Source: JTS-RE37 sp041744575 (GTDB lineage: Bacteria; Bacteroidota; Bacteroidia; Flavobacteriales; Flavobacteriaceae). Taken from it: a stretch of DNA of 64,000 nucleotides. Location of the stretch: assembly GCA_041744575.1 (NCBI GenBank), contig JBGTKP010000033.1:124001-188000 (forward strand), written 5' to 3'. Below the pieces are notes generated by a model. It did not search any database. It saw nothing but the letters and a program-made list of their open reading frames with translations, and was not told where the DNA came from. This document shows positions 56,120-64,000 of this stretch, piece after piece. Within the stretch, counting starts at the first letter, position 1. The number at the start of each line of letters is the position of its first letter. The position numbers and the translations under genes were made by a program.

Positions 56120-56443
56120 AGCAGGCCACCTTATCGCTGTAAGCCGGTAACCCCGGTATTATGGAGGAAAGTCCGGACACCAGAGTGCGGCATAGCGGGT
56201 AACGCCCGTCGTCCCATGCTATTATGGGATGGGACAGGACCAGTGCAACAGAAAGCAAGTACAGGTAATGCTGTAGTGAAATCAGGTAAACTCTATGCGG
56301 TGAAACGCCATGTAAATCAGTGCACGAGGGCTGCACGCCCGAGCTGAAGGGTAGGCGGATAGAACTTACGGGTAACCGTAAGTCCAGATAAATGATAAGG
56401 GTCACGCCAACGGCGTGTTACAGAATCCGGCTTATGGCCTGCT
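56120..56443 (+). ncRNA. rnpB: RNase P RNA, bacterial class A
   Basis: The catalytic RNA that removes the 5' leader from tRNA precursors. The universal block GAGGAAAGTCCGGAC lies at 56164-56178 and its 3' partner ACAGAATCCGGCTTA at 56420-56434, forming the P4 core. The ends are set by the P1 helix: AGCAGGCCA (56120-56128) pairs perfectly with TGGCCTGCT (56435-56443). The length of about 324 nt and the helix order fit type A RNA. It has a consensus -7 element of its own and ends near a short T-run. Confidence 0.95.
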
Positions 56444-56488
56444 TTTATTAATTACCTGGCCTGCTATGTTCAATTGTTCTCCGTGTAT

Positions 56489-57040
56489 TCAATGATTCTG
56501 GTCTGACTGCTCAAAAAAACTAAAAACACTCCCTCCGTACTTCCGTTGCCAGGAGAAACCGGGCAAGCCAGAAAGATCCGTATGCCTGGAGTGTTCTATG
56601 ATGAGGACGCCGTCATCTATAACCATCCCAGAATTGAAGCTCAATTCAGAAATTCTGGAGAAATCTGCGTCAGAGAGCCCATAGGGCGGATCTGCAAAAA
56701 TGATGTCGAAAGACCTTCGGGCAGTAGTCAGGTAATTGAACACTTCTTTTTTGATAACCTGGATGGGAAAATCAAAGGCCTTGGTTACCTCAGAAATAAA
56801 CCGCACACAGCGCAGCTCCTCATCAACGGCAACAATTTCTGGCACGCCCCTGGAGGCAAATTCAAAGCTGATATTGCCTGTACCGGCAAAAAGATCCAGT
56901 ACGCTAATCTCTTCAAAAAAATACCTGTTGTGTAATATGTTGAAAAGAGCCTCCTTTGCCATGTCCGTTGTAGGCCTTACGGGCAAGCCTTTGGGCGGAT
57001 TAATCCTCCTGCCCTTGTATGTGCCTGAAATAATCCGCAT
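56489..57040 (-). CDS. rsmD: 16S rRNA (guanine(966)-N2)-methyltransferase
   Basis: Methylates G966 of 16S rRNA. The 183-residue protein opens with RIISGTYKGRRINPPKG and PTTDMAKEALFNIL, has the SAM-binding VLDLFAGTGNISFEFASRG and the catalytic IIFADPPYGL. Its start codon overlaps the DUF3822 stop by 1 nt (TAATG), so it is coupled to that gene. Confidence 0.96.
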   Translation of the reverse strand: MRIISGTYKGRRINPPKGLPVRPTTDMAKEALFNILHNRYFFEEISVLDLFAGTGNISFEFASRGVPEIVAVDEELRCVRFISEVTKAFDFPIQVIKKEVFNYLTTARRSFDIIFADPPYGLSDADFSRISELSFNSGMVIDDGVLIIEHSRHTDLSGLPGFSWQRKYGGSVFSFFEQSDQNH

Positions 57041-57873
57041 TACAGGGTGTTCATCACGGTAAAGTCGATGGAGTCAGTGATACTTCCCGCTACGGGATAA
57101 CCGGGTACGCTCGGGATAAAAACGGAAAGGTGCCGGATGTATTCCTGACAGACCTCATAGATCTCATCTCCTTCTTCCACGGTCCCGAATAGCCGGAGCC
57201 TGAGGGTTGCGGCATCCATTTTTAACTGTTCGAGGGTGAAGAGCAGGTAATAGATAAAATCTTCCCTGGAATTGAACCTGAAGCTGTTATAATAACGCAA
57301 ATCCTTTTGGCCGAGAATGGCAATATCCATTTGTTGCTCTGACACATGAACATAACATACAGGTTCCTTACCATTCTGGTGCGATTTCAACAACGCCTCG
57401 ACCAGGACGGTTGCGGTATGCTTATAAATGAAGGGGCCGAAAAGCTCGTAAATATAATTGTTGATATTGATAAAAGGGACGTACACGTTCACAATGTCAT
57501 AAGTTGCCATTTCATCGTAGACAACCAGATCATTCGCCAGTATCTTCGCGTTGAACTTGAGATAATTGGCGATTTCTTCCTTGACAAACAGGGCCTTTGG
57601 TACCAGGGTAAAAAGGCTGTTCCTGTGAATAACCACCACCTCCTGGAATTCGTATTTCAGTACACGCTCTTCTTTAAGAAGTTCCTTTAATTTTTTTTGT
57701 AATTCGTAGGGAGAAAGCTCCTTGCCAAAACTCACAGTTCTGCTCTGGGTGATCGTATTGGCTATCGTATCAAAAATGCAAAAAGAAAGTCCATTCAGAC
57801 TGACCTGAATGGACAATTTATGATACTTTTCAGAGAGGGATTCCCCGCTAATTTGATTGTCCTCTTTTATCAT
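57040..57873 (-). CDS. DUF3822 protein, actin-fold-like
   Basis: A 277-residue protein conserved in Bacteroidota next to rsmD. The ATG at 57873 was chosen over a GTG at 57894. The two halves each begin with a strand pattern like the ASKHA/PilM fold (LSIQVSLNGLSFCIFD near the start, YVHVSEQQMDIAILGQKDLRYYNSF after about residue 155), and the EDFIYYLLFTLEQL segment is typical of the family. Resemblance to PilM/GspL is my structural reading and is unproven. The gene overlaps the pilin-like gene by 26 nt. Confidence 0.8.
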   Translation of the reverse strand: MIKEDNQISGESLSEKYHKLSIQVSLNGLSFCIFDTIANTITQSRTVSFGKELSPYELQKKLKELLKEERVLKYEFQEVVVIHRNSLFTLVPKALFVKEEIANYLKFNAKILANDLVVYDEMATYDIVNVYVPFININNYIYELFGPFIYKHTATVLVEALLKSHQNGKEPVCYVHVSEQQMDIAILGQKDLRYYNSFRFNSREDFIYYLLFTLEQLKMDAATLRLRLFGTVEEGDEIYEVCQEYIRHLSVFIPSVPGYPVAGSITDSIDFTVMNTL

Positions 57874-58501
57874 AGACCGGGGGCCAGTTACCACTGGTGC
57901 TAACTTCAGTCAGAGAACCGACTCTAATTTCGGATCCATTCACCTGTTCCACACCAATCTGTGCATTTTCTCGGGATAAAAGGTCTTTTGGTTGATCATA
58001 AAGAACAACGGCCTTGGCCACCTTAGCTTCGAAGACCGGGACTTTGTAACCTGTCTTATCCAAAACGGCTGATTTCATTTCAAATTTTTCCCCATTCTGG
58101 GCATAGGGAACATTCATCATTGATTTATATCGATCATCATTCTTAAACAGCGAATCCTTCACTGCCACGAAGCCGAGCGTATCTACGATCTTAACCTCTT
58201 TCAAAAGATCAATCTGATACGTTTTGTCAAATTCCATAAATGACGAATCCCTTTGCTGGGTAATGGTATATTTACCTGTATCGACAAATTTTATAAGGCT
58301 GTTAAAGTCATTCGCATATTTTCCATTAACCGTCTTATAAGCTTCCTGCGAGTTGCGAATATCCCTGAGTTTGGATATGACCTGGGTAAACCGTTCCCCT
58401 TTTACCTCATTGAATTGTATGGGACCGGTGACCGATTGATAGATGAGATAGCCCAGAAAAATACACACGATCCAAAGTACAATTTGAAATACGTTTCTCA
58501 T
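57848..58501 (-). CDS. Pilin-like single-pass membrane protein
   Basis: A 217-residue protein with one N-terminal membrane helix (about residues 4-22), followed by a helix and a GKYANDFNSLIKFV-type segment like that in type II pseudopilins. No prepilin peptidase site (G/FTLIE) is visible, so processing as in classical pilins is doubtful. The rest is beta-rich and exported. It precedes and overlaps the DUF3822 gene, and rsmD follows. Widely conserved in flavobacteria, as I recall; function unknown. Confidence 0.7.
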   Translation of the reverse strand: MRNVFQIVLWIVCIFLGYLIYQSVTGPIQFNEVKGERFTQVISKLRDIRNSQEAYKTVNGKYANDFNSLIKFVDTGKYTITQQRDSSFMEFDKTYQIDLLKEVKIVDTLGFVAVKDSLFKNDDRYKSMMNVPYAQNGEKFEMKSAVLDKTGYKVPVFEAKVAKAVVLYDQPKDLLSRENAQIGVEQVNGSEIRVGSLTEVSTSGNWPPVYDKRGQSN

Positions 58502-58536
58502 TAGGAAATGGCTTTAATTATAATTAGTGGTTCTCA

Positions 58537-58544
58537 CAAATCTA
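58537..58544 (-). promoter_or_regulatory. -7 element of the pilin-like/DUF3822/rsmD operon
   Basis: Reverse-strand TAGATTTG matches TAnnTTTG exactly, 35 nt before the start. No TTG at -33. Confidence 0.45.
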
Positions 58545-58570
58545 CAATTTTTTTTTAATCGTAAAAGGTT

Positions 58571-58597
58571 TTGCCCCAAAATTCCTCTTTATCTTTG
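58571..58597 (+). promoter_or_regulatory. Promoter of the helicase gene
   Basis: TTG at 58571-58573, a 16-nt spacer (slightly short) and TATCTTTG at 58590-58597. The start site would lie near the ATG at 58605, so the mRNA may be almost leaderless. Confidence 0.5.
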
Positions 58598-58604
58598 AAA
58601 GCCT

Positions 58605-60044
58605 ATGACTACGCTTACAACCCCTGTTTTTTTTAGCATTCTCAAAGAAAATTTCCCTCACATCCCCACCGTGAAACAGGCCATTGCACTGGAGCGGCTG
58701 GCCGCTTTCGTTTTATCAGAAAAAAGTGGTGAGATTTTTCTGTTAAGGGGGTATGCCGGAACGGGTAAGACCACCATTATAGGAGATTTGGTCAACCAGT
58801 TGTGGAAAACAAGGATGAAAGCCGTCCTTATGGCGCCCACGGGCAGGGCAGCCAAAGTGATGTCGGGCTATGCCGGCTGTCAGGCCTTTACCATCCACAG
58901 GAAGATTTACTTTCCTAAAAAGGAAAAGGGAGGGGGTATCCGGTTTGTTCTTGCCCCGAACAAGCATAAGAACACGCTGTTTATTGTGGATGAGGCCTCG
59001 ATGATCCCGGATTCCCCCGCTGATTCCAGGCTCTTCGATAACGGCGCGTTACTGGATGACCTTATTCAGTATGTTTACTCAGGACATCATTGTAAATTGG
59101 TGCTGCTTGGTGATACTGCGCAGTTACCTCCCGTTCGGTTGGAACTTAGTCCTGCCCTGGATGCGCGTCATCTAGCCTCCGTATATGGCAGGGAAGTCCG
59201 GGATATGGAGCTGGATGAAGTGGTCCGACAGGCAGAGGATTCAGGGATCCTGATGAATGCCACCCTGCTCCGCGAGCAGCTTAGATCCGGTTTTCACGAG
59301 AGCTTCCGGTTCCAGCTCGCTTCTTTTCCTGACATTGAAAGACTGGTGGAAGGCTTTGACATCCAGGAGGCAATTGAGACTTCCTACCGGCAAAATGGAA
59401 AGGAAGAAACGGCTCTTATCGTCAGATCCAATAAGCGAGCCAACCTCTACAATCAGAATATCAGGGAAAGGATATTGTTCCTGGACCATGACCTGGCCGT
59501 TGGCGACTATATGATGGTTGTTAAGAATAATTATTTTTGGCTCGATACCGGCTCGGACGCAGGTTTTATAGCTAACGGAGATATTGTTGAGGTGCTGGAA
59601 ATGTTTTCGATCAGGGAACTCTATGGTTTCAGGTTTGCCGAAGTTACAGTGAAAATGGTGGACTATCCAAAACAAAAACCTTTTCAGACGGTGATCATGC
59701 TGGATACCATCCAGTCAGAAACCCCTTCCCTTTCCTATGAAGACAGTAACAGGCTCTATCAGGAGGTGATGCAGGACTATGCGGACGAAAAATCGAAGTA
59801 CAAACGCTTCCTGGCAGTTAAAAACAACAAGTATTTTAATGCGCTTCAAGTCAAATTTTCCTATGCCATCACCTGTCATAAATCCCAGGGAGGTCAATGG
59901 AATACGGTCTTTGTAGAACAACCCTACCTTCCCGCAGGGGTGGATAAAGAATACCTTCGCTGGCTTTACACCGCCATCACCAGAGCGAAAAATCGATTGT
60001 TCCTCATCGGCTTTAAAAACGATTTTTTTGTTGAAGCGGAATAG
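58605..60044 (+). CDS. RecD-like superfamily 1 DNA helicase
   Basis: A 479-residue ATP-dependent helicase. Walker A GYAGTGKTT is at residues 49-57, motif Ia in VLMAPTGRAAKVM, Walker B LFIVDEASMI, the Q-containing motif III LGDTAQLPPV, and the C-terminal UvrD_C_2 block YAITCHKSQGGQW and WLYTAITRAKNRLF. It lacks the RecBCD-type N-terminal domain, so it belongs to the single-chain RecD2/Pif1-like group. Its role in replication or repair is unassigned. The gene lies 22 nt before the likely DUF4126 start region. Confidence 0.92.
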   Translation: MTTLTTPVFFSILKENFPHIPTVKQAIALERLAAFVLSEKSGEIFLLRGYAGTGKTTIIGDLVNQLWKTRMKAVLMAPTGRAAKVMSGYAGCQAFTIHRKIYFPKKEKGGGIRFVLAPNKHKNTLFIVDEASMIPDSPADSRLFDNGALLDDLIQYVYSGHHCKLVLLGDTAQLPPVRLELSPALDARHLASVYGREVRDMELDEVVRQAEDSGILMNATLLREQLRSGFHESFRFQLASFPDIERLVEGFDIQEAIETSYRQNGKEETALIVRSNKRANLYNQNIRERILFLDHDLAVGDYMMVVKNNYFWLDTGSDAGFIANGDIVEVLEMFSIRELYGFRFAEVTVKMVDYPKQKPFQTVIMLDTIQSETPSLSYEDSNRLYQEVMQDYADEKSKYKRFLAVKNNKYFNALQVKFSYAITCHKSQGGQWNTVFVEQPYLPAGVDKEYLRWLYTAITRAKNRLFLIGFKNDFFVEAE

Positions 60045-60072
60045 CTTACTTTAGGGAGTAATCTACTTGTTC

Positions 60073-60645
60073 ATGACTTTGGAAACCTTGACCAGTGTTT
60101 TTTTGGGGATCGGCTTGGCCGCTTCTGTAGGTTTCAGGATTTTTTTACCATTGTTCGCATTAAGCCTTGCTTCCTTTTTTGATATTTTGTCGCTGAATCC
60201 CCATTGGGAATGGATGGGTCATACCGCAGCGGTTATCACCTTTGGAGTGGCCATGACAGCAGAAATTCTGGCCTACTTCATTCCCTGGTTCGATCATCTC
60301 CTTGACACCCTTGCCATACCTCTGGCGGCCATTGCCGGGACCGCTGTTATGGTTTCAACCCTTGCCGATATGTCCCCTCTCCTAACCTGGACACTGGCCA
60401 TAATTGCCGGAGGAGGGACAGCAACAGTCATTAAAGGCAGTGCCGCCTCAGGAAGGGTAGCCTCAACAGTGAGCACCGGAGGAATCGGTAATCCACTGGT
60501 GACCCTTATTGAAACCGGGACAGCATCTGTTGTCGCTGTAGCGGCAGTTTTTGTTCCCGTCCTGGCTATAATTTTGGTGGTAATCATTTTGATCCTCATC
60601 TTTGCGGTCTATAAGAAGGTTAGAAGAGGATTTCGTTCAGGATGA
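60073..60645 (+). CDS. DUF4126 membrane protein
   Basis: A 190-residue, strongly hydrophobic protein; ATG 60073 was preferred over TTG 60067. The helices LTSVFLGIGLAASVGFRIFLPLFALSLAS and the glycine-rich SVVAVAAVFVPVLAIILVVIIL match the DUF4126 family. Function unknown. It is 28 nt after the helicase stop and could be cotranscribed. Confidence 0.82.
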   Translation: MTLETLTSVFLGIGLAASVGFRIFLPLFALSLASFFDILSLNPHWEWMGHTAAVITFGVAMTAEILAYFIPWFDHLLDTLAIPLAAIAGTAVMVSTLADMSPLLTWTLAIIAGGGTATVIKGSAASGRVASTVSTGGIGNPLVTLIETGTASVVAVAAVFVPVLAIILVVIILILIFAVYKKVRRGFRSG

Positions 60646-60799
60646 GCAGTGTGTCTCTCAGGATCTGAGGGGGTACAAAGCGCATTGTGAACCTATAAAG
60701 GATACCGACATCTTTATTTCAGGTGGGGGGATCGAAGGCCCATTGTCAGATTTTACTGAATGGGTGCCCTAATGAGGAGTGTCAAATTAAAGTGAAAGT

Positions 60800-61528
60800 T
60801 TGAAAATTATTGCCATGATTCCGGCCCGATATGCGGCCTCCCGGTTTCCTGCAAAACTGATGCAGGATCTTGGGGGGATGCCGGTGATTGTCAGGACCTA
60901 TGAAGCGGCGCTGAGGACAGGACTTTTTGATGCCGTTTTTGTTGTGACAGATAGTGACCTCATTTATGAGGCTGTAGAAAACGCAGGCGGCAAAGTCATC
61001 ATGAGCAGTGAGACACATGAATGCGGCAGCGACCGGATTGCCGAGGCTGTTGAACCAATGGAGACAGATATCATCGTCAATGTGCAGGGTGATGAGCCAT
61101 TTACCGACAAAGAAAGCCTTGCCGGCCTTCTTGAGGTATTTCATAATGACCCTGAAGAGGAAATCGATCTTGCGTCGCTTATGACAAGGATCACCCAAGA
61201 AGCGGAAATTAATAACCCAAATACCGTAAAGGTGATTGTAGATTCCAGACATTTCGCCCTTTACTTTTCAAGGTCACCGATTCCTTTTCACAGAAATAAG
61301 GAAATGGACGCAATATATTACAAGCACAAGGGGATTTATGCCTTTAGGAAACGTGCCCTGATGGATTTCCGCAGACTTCCCATGATGCCTCTGGAAATGA
61401 TGGAAAAGATCGAAGCCATCAGGTATCTTGAATACGGCAAAAAAATTAAAATGGTGGAAACTAGTGTCAGTGGTATAGAAATCGATACCCCGGAAGATTT
61501 GGAAAGAGCCAAAAAGGCATGGACATAG
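60800..61528 (+). CDS. kdsB: 3-deoxy-manno-octulosonate cytidylyltransferase
   Basis: Activates Kdo, or its 8-amino form, to the CMP-sugar used in lipid A core assembly. The start is TTG, which gives the conserved beginning [19 protein letters not shown]; the next ATG would cut the first strand. Motifs include [18 protein letters not shown] and [10 protein letters not shown]. The 242-residue length is normal. It is 10 nt overlapping with the HAD gene and in the same operon as a KdnB-like oxidase, which suggests that the natural substrate may be 8-amino-3,8-dideoxy-octulosonate. Confidence 0.95.
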   Translation: MKIIAMIPARYAASRFPAKLMQDLGGMPVIVRTYEAALRTGLFDAVFVVTDSDLIYEAVENAGGKVIMSSETHECGSDRIAEAVEPMETDIIVNVQGDEPFTDKESLAGLLEVFHNDPEEEIDLASLMTRITQEAEINNPNTVKVIVDSRHFALYFSRSPIPFHRNKEMDAIYYKHKGIYAFRKRALMDFRRLPMMPLEMMEKIEAIRYLEYGKKIKMVETSVSGIEIDTPEDLERAKKAWT

Positions 61529-62220
61529 ACTACAGCAAGGTATCGGTGATTGGTTTTGACGCAGATGACACCCTCTGGGTAAATGAAACCTATTTCAGGG
61601 AGGCAGAAATAAAATTCTCAGAATTGCTGGAACACTTTGAAACAAAAAACAAGGTGGATCAGGAATTATTCAGGATAGAAATGGAGAATCTGAGCCTTTA
61701 TGGCTATGGTATCAAGGGTTTTATGTTGTCAATGATTGAATGCGCCCTGGAACTCTCTAATAATCATCTGAAACAGACAACCATCCTTGAAATATTGAAT
61801 CTAGGTAAAGAAATGATACAAAGGCCTGTGGAACTATTGGAAGGTGTGGAGGAAGTGCTGGAGCATCTGGGCAAGAAGTACAGGCTCATTGTTCTCACCA
61901 AAGGGGATCTTCTGGATCAGGAAAGAAAACTGGAACGATCCGGACTGTCAAGATATTTTCACCATGTGGAGGTACTCAGTGATAAAAAAGAGGAGAACTA
62001 TCGCAATTTACTGGAGCACCTGGAAATTCCTATAACGGAATTTCTCATGATTGGAAACTCCCTGAAATCGGACATCCTGCCAATTGTCAGGCTTGGAGCA
62101 CAAGCCGTTCATGTGCCCTTCCACACAACCTGGGCGCACGAAGAAGTAGCGCCGGAAGATATCATCGGCACCCACCTTACGGTAAACAACATTAAAGAGA
62201 TACTAAAATATCTTAATTAA
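61519..62220 (+). CDS. HAD-superfamily phosphatase
   Basis: A 233-residue hydrolase of the HAD class, YjjG-like with an alpha-helical cap. Motif I is FDADDTLW (nucleophile D14, acid D16), motif II the IVLTKG segment, motif III the K before ENYRNLL, and motif [10 protein letters not shown]. It overlaps kdsB by 10 nt and is 4 nt before kdnB. It does not look like KdsC, which lacks a cap. Substrate unknown; a role in octulosonate chemistry is inferred from position. Confidence 0.85.
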   Translation: MDIDYSKVSVIGFDADDTLWVNETYFREAEIKFSELLEHFETKNKVDQELFRIEMENLSLYGYGIKGFMLSMIECALELSNNHLKQTTILEILNLGKEMIQRPVELLEGVEEVLEHLGKKYRLIVLTKGDLLDQERKLERSGLSRYFHHVEVLSDKKEENYRNLLEHLEIPITEFLMIGNSLKSDILPIVRLGAQAVHVPFHTTWAHEEVAPEDIIGTHLTVNNIKEILKYLN

Positions 62221-62224
62221 GCTC

Positions 62225-63352
62225 ATGGAAATCAAAAAAGAATTGGAATCAGTAGCGGCTATCGGGATCCAATCAAAATGTTACCGGAACTTCCCAATGG
62301 TGCCCAGAGTGATATTTGGAGCCGGATGCCTCGATCAGCTTGGGGATATTCTGATGCCTTTCAGAAAAAGCATCGAAGCCCCCATGGTTTTTCTCATAGA
62401 CGATGTCTTTGAGGGTACTGCCCTTCCTGGCAGGATGCCGGTCATCTTCAACGATCAGGTTCTTTTTATTTCCGCAGATGAAGAGCCCAAGACGGAACAA
62501 GTGGATGCCCTGGTGTCGCGGCTCAGACAAACACATTCTGAAACTCCTTCCGGGATCATTGGAGTAGGGGGTGGCACCCTGCTGGACCTTGCGAAGGCTG
62601 TGGCCCTGATGCTGACAAATAAAGGTAGCGCTGAGAACTATCAGGGCTGGGATCTGGTGCATAAACCCTCAGTGTATCACGTTGGTATCCCGACCCTTAG
62701 CGGAACGGGAGCGGAAGTTTCACGGACCGCGGTCCTCATGGGACCGACTAAAAAATTGGGAATCAACTCAGACTTTACGGTCTTTGATCAGGTTATCCTG
62801 GATCCGGACCTTATGGTTGGTGTGCCGAAAGATCAATGGTTCTATACTGGAATGGATTGTTATATACATTGCATAGAATCCTTAAATGGGACTTATCTGA
62901 ATGCCTTCAGCCAAAGTTATGGAGAGAAGGCCCTCGAACTTTGTAAAGAGGTGTTTCTCGGAAATCTGGATCCGGCCGAATGCCGTGAAAAATTGGTGAT
63001 GGCTTCCTGGCACGGCGGTATGAGCATTGCGTATTCGCAGGTCGGAATTGCCCATGCCATGAGCTATGGGCTTTCCTATGTATTGGGTATAAAGCATGGC
63101 CTGGGAAATTGCCTTGTTTTTCAACATCTCCATGAATATTATCCTGAAGGGGTGGCACTTTTCCATACCATGATGGATAAAAATGATATCCGGTTGCCAC
63201 AGGATGTATGTAGCAGGCTGTCGGAAAAACAAATGGATACAATGATCACTGTGGCCCTTAAGATGGTCCCGCTTTGGGAAAATGCCCTTGGAGCGCACTG
63301 GAGGGATCAGATCAGCCGGGAAAAATTAAGGTTGCTGTATAGCTTTATTTAA
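62225..63352 (+). CDS. kdnB: KdnB-like 3-deoxy-octulosonate 8-oxidase (iron alcohol dehydrogenase)
   Basis: An iron-dependent alcohol dehydrogenase of 375 residues. Its body closely recalls KdnB of Shewanella, which oxidises the C8 hydroxyl of Kdo before amination by KdnA: PRVIFGAGCLDQLGDIL, GVGGGTLLDLAKAVALML, IPTLSGTGAEVSRTAVL, and the Asp-His metal motif GMDCYIHCIES with HAMSYGLSYVLGIKHGLGN. An additional 25 residues precede the domain. The partner aminotransferase kdnA is not seen in the window; it may lie elsewhere. Last gene of the kdsB-HAD-kdnB operon. Confidence 0.87.
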   Translation: MEIKKELESVAAIGIQSKCYRNFPMVPRVIFGAGCLDQLGDILMPFRKSIEAPMVFLIDDVFEGTALPGRMPVIFNDQVLFISADEEPKTEQVDALVSRLRQTHSETPSGIIGVGGGTLLDLAKAVALMLTNKGSAENYQGWDLVHKPSVYHVGIPTLSGTGAEVSRTAVLMGPTKKLGINSDFTVFDQVILDPDLMVGVPKDQWFYTGMDCYIHCIESLNGTYLNAFSQSYGEKALELCKEVFLGNLDPAECREKLVMASWHGGMSIAYSQVGIAHAMSYGLSYVLGIKHGLGNCLVFQHLHEYYPEGVALFHTMMDKNDIRLPQDVCSRLSEKQMDTMITVALKMVPLWENALGAHWRDQISREKLRLLYSFI

Positions 63353-63926
63353 TAGCCGGGCAGGTCCCCGTATTCCAGTTAGCGTCTGGTTAACCTAGTG
63401 AACTCCATTAATCCGAAGACATTTCTCGGAAGCTCCTGGCGTTTTCTATTCCCAACGCCAAATGCACACTTTATTTTTCCCAAATTAGCCCTTCTGAATT
63501 TACTTACAACAAGTTGTTTCACAATACCCCGCCCAAAATAATTGCGGAAATAGTCCTACAAACTAAATCGTAGAAAAAATAAGAATATATAACATAATTA
63601 GTAAGTTAAAACCTATGCTTTGTCTCCCTTTAAACCCTGTAAATTACCTTTTGACGAAAAATTTAATTTTCTGAATGAATATTCTCAATTAGTACTATTA
63701 TTGAAAAGATAATAAAGTTTAAGATGGTAGGAGACTTTAGTATTAGATCCTACTTTATATCTGTTTTGAATTGAAAGATGTAAAGCTTCCTCCCCACCCA
63801 ATTCTTTTGCTGGACGGGTGAGTGGGGCGGCTGGACAGAAATATTCCCCTGTCGCCTGCGGCAGGATACACCCCAAAAATGAATTGAATCTGGCATTGCT
63901 ATGGTTACCGGGTAACCAATCTTTGC
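63353..63926. other. 574-nt A+T-rich intergenic region
   Basis: No gene is supported. A small hairpin (TGGCGTT...AACGCCA) lies at 63437-63460 without a direct T-run and could be a weak terminator for kdnB. The rest is A+T-rich, and the following gene's control region is probably in the last 200 nt. Confidence 0.5.
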
Positions 63927-64000
63927 ATGAAACAAAATTATTTTTGTAAGATTTTATTTACTTCTTTTCTCGCTTGGCCTCTGCTTCCTATCAAGGGGTG
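63927..64000 (+). CDS. Start of an exported protein, 3' end outside window
   Basis: An ATG at 63927 opens a frame that stays open to the window end. The first 24 codons (MKQNYFCKILFTSFLAWPLL and on) look like a signal peptide: two lysines near the start and a hydrophobic core. Nothing can be said about its function. Confidence 0.45.
   Translation, partial: MKQNYFCKILFTSFLAWPLLPIKG

Noticed and set aside
63437..63460. Hairpin considered as kdnB terminator
   Set aside because: It is 7 bp only and has no following T-run, so it is mentioned but not called.

Overview
The window looks like chromosomal DNA from a member of the Bacteroidota, most likely family Flavobacteriaceae; the genus cannot be fixed from the sequence. 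The evidence is a C-terminal type IX secretion sorting domain, Bacteroidota-type promoters (TTG, about 20 nt, TAnnTTTG), a TonB-dependent receptor with a fused outer-membrane barrel, flavobacterial forms of Lon, ribosomal protein S1 and DnaX, and many small families typical of this group (DUF3291, DUF3822, DUF4126, GIN-domain proteins). I see no rRNA, tRNA, CRISPR array, intact insertion sequence or prophage. One structural RNA is present, the RNase P RNA.

Layout. 0-6.2 kb: the end of a secreted T9SS cargo protein, a TPR-adenylate cyclase, an HD phosphohydrolase, aroQ, a DUF3817 protein and lpdA. 6.2-10.4 kb: a gene-poor, more A+T-rich stretch with one SMP-30-like lipoprotein, one outer-membrane barrel protein, imperfect repeats, hairpins and two promoter-like sites with no obvious gene. 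10.4-14.6 kb: a MacB/FtsX-type permease, a broken DinB-family gene, a lipoprotein MsrB and a collagen-like lipoprotein. 14.7-22.8 kb: an alpha-glucan operon, glgE-maltokinase-glgB, then a LacI-type palindrome and a GH31 alpha-glucosidase. 22.8-28 kb: an M48 protease, an Atg22-like transporter, and a reverse-strand operon of ECF sigma factor, anti-sigma-like protein and two beta-helical cell-surface proteins. 28-37 kb: lon, cmk, a LysM protein, rpsA and a TonB-dependent receptor. 36.9-46.5 kb: an AraR/NrtR-type regulator beside a carboxylesterase, then pyrR-pyrB-STAS-like-DUF3291-rnz, pdxH, and sixA-ppk1.

47.4-54.2 kb holds a complete six-gene ebo operon (eboA-F) followed by a TMEM220-like membrane protein, divergent from miaE. 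The ebo cluster has been linked in other organisms to metabolite traffic or export, but its chemistry is unknown; it is the most interesting system in the window. 54.1-58.5 kb: dnaX, rnpB, rsmD, and an overlapping pair made of an actin-fold-like DUF3822 protein and a pilin-like membrane protein. 58.6-63.4 kb: a RecD-like helicase, a DUF4126 protein, and kdsB-HAD-kdnB, which suggests that the lipopolysaccharide inner sugar is the 8-amino variant of Kdo. The right end carries the first codons of another exported protein.

Family assignments come from reading motifs and general family knowledge, without database searches. Start codons were moved from the longest possible frame wherever family length, signal peptides or operon overlaps favoured a later start.
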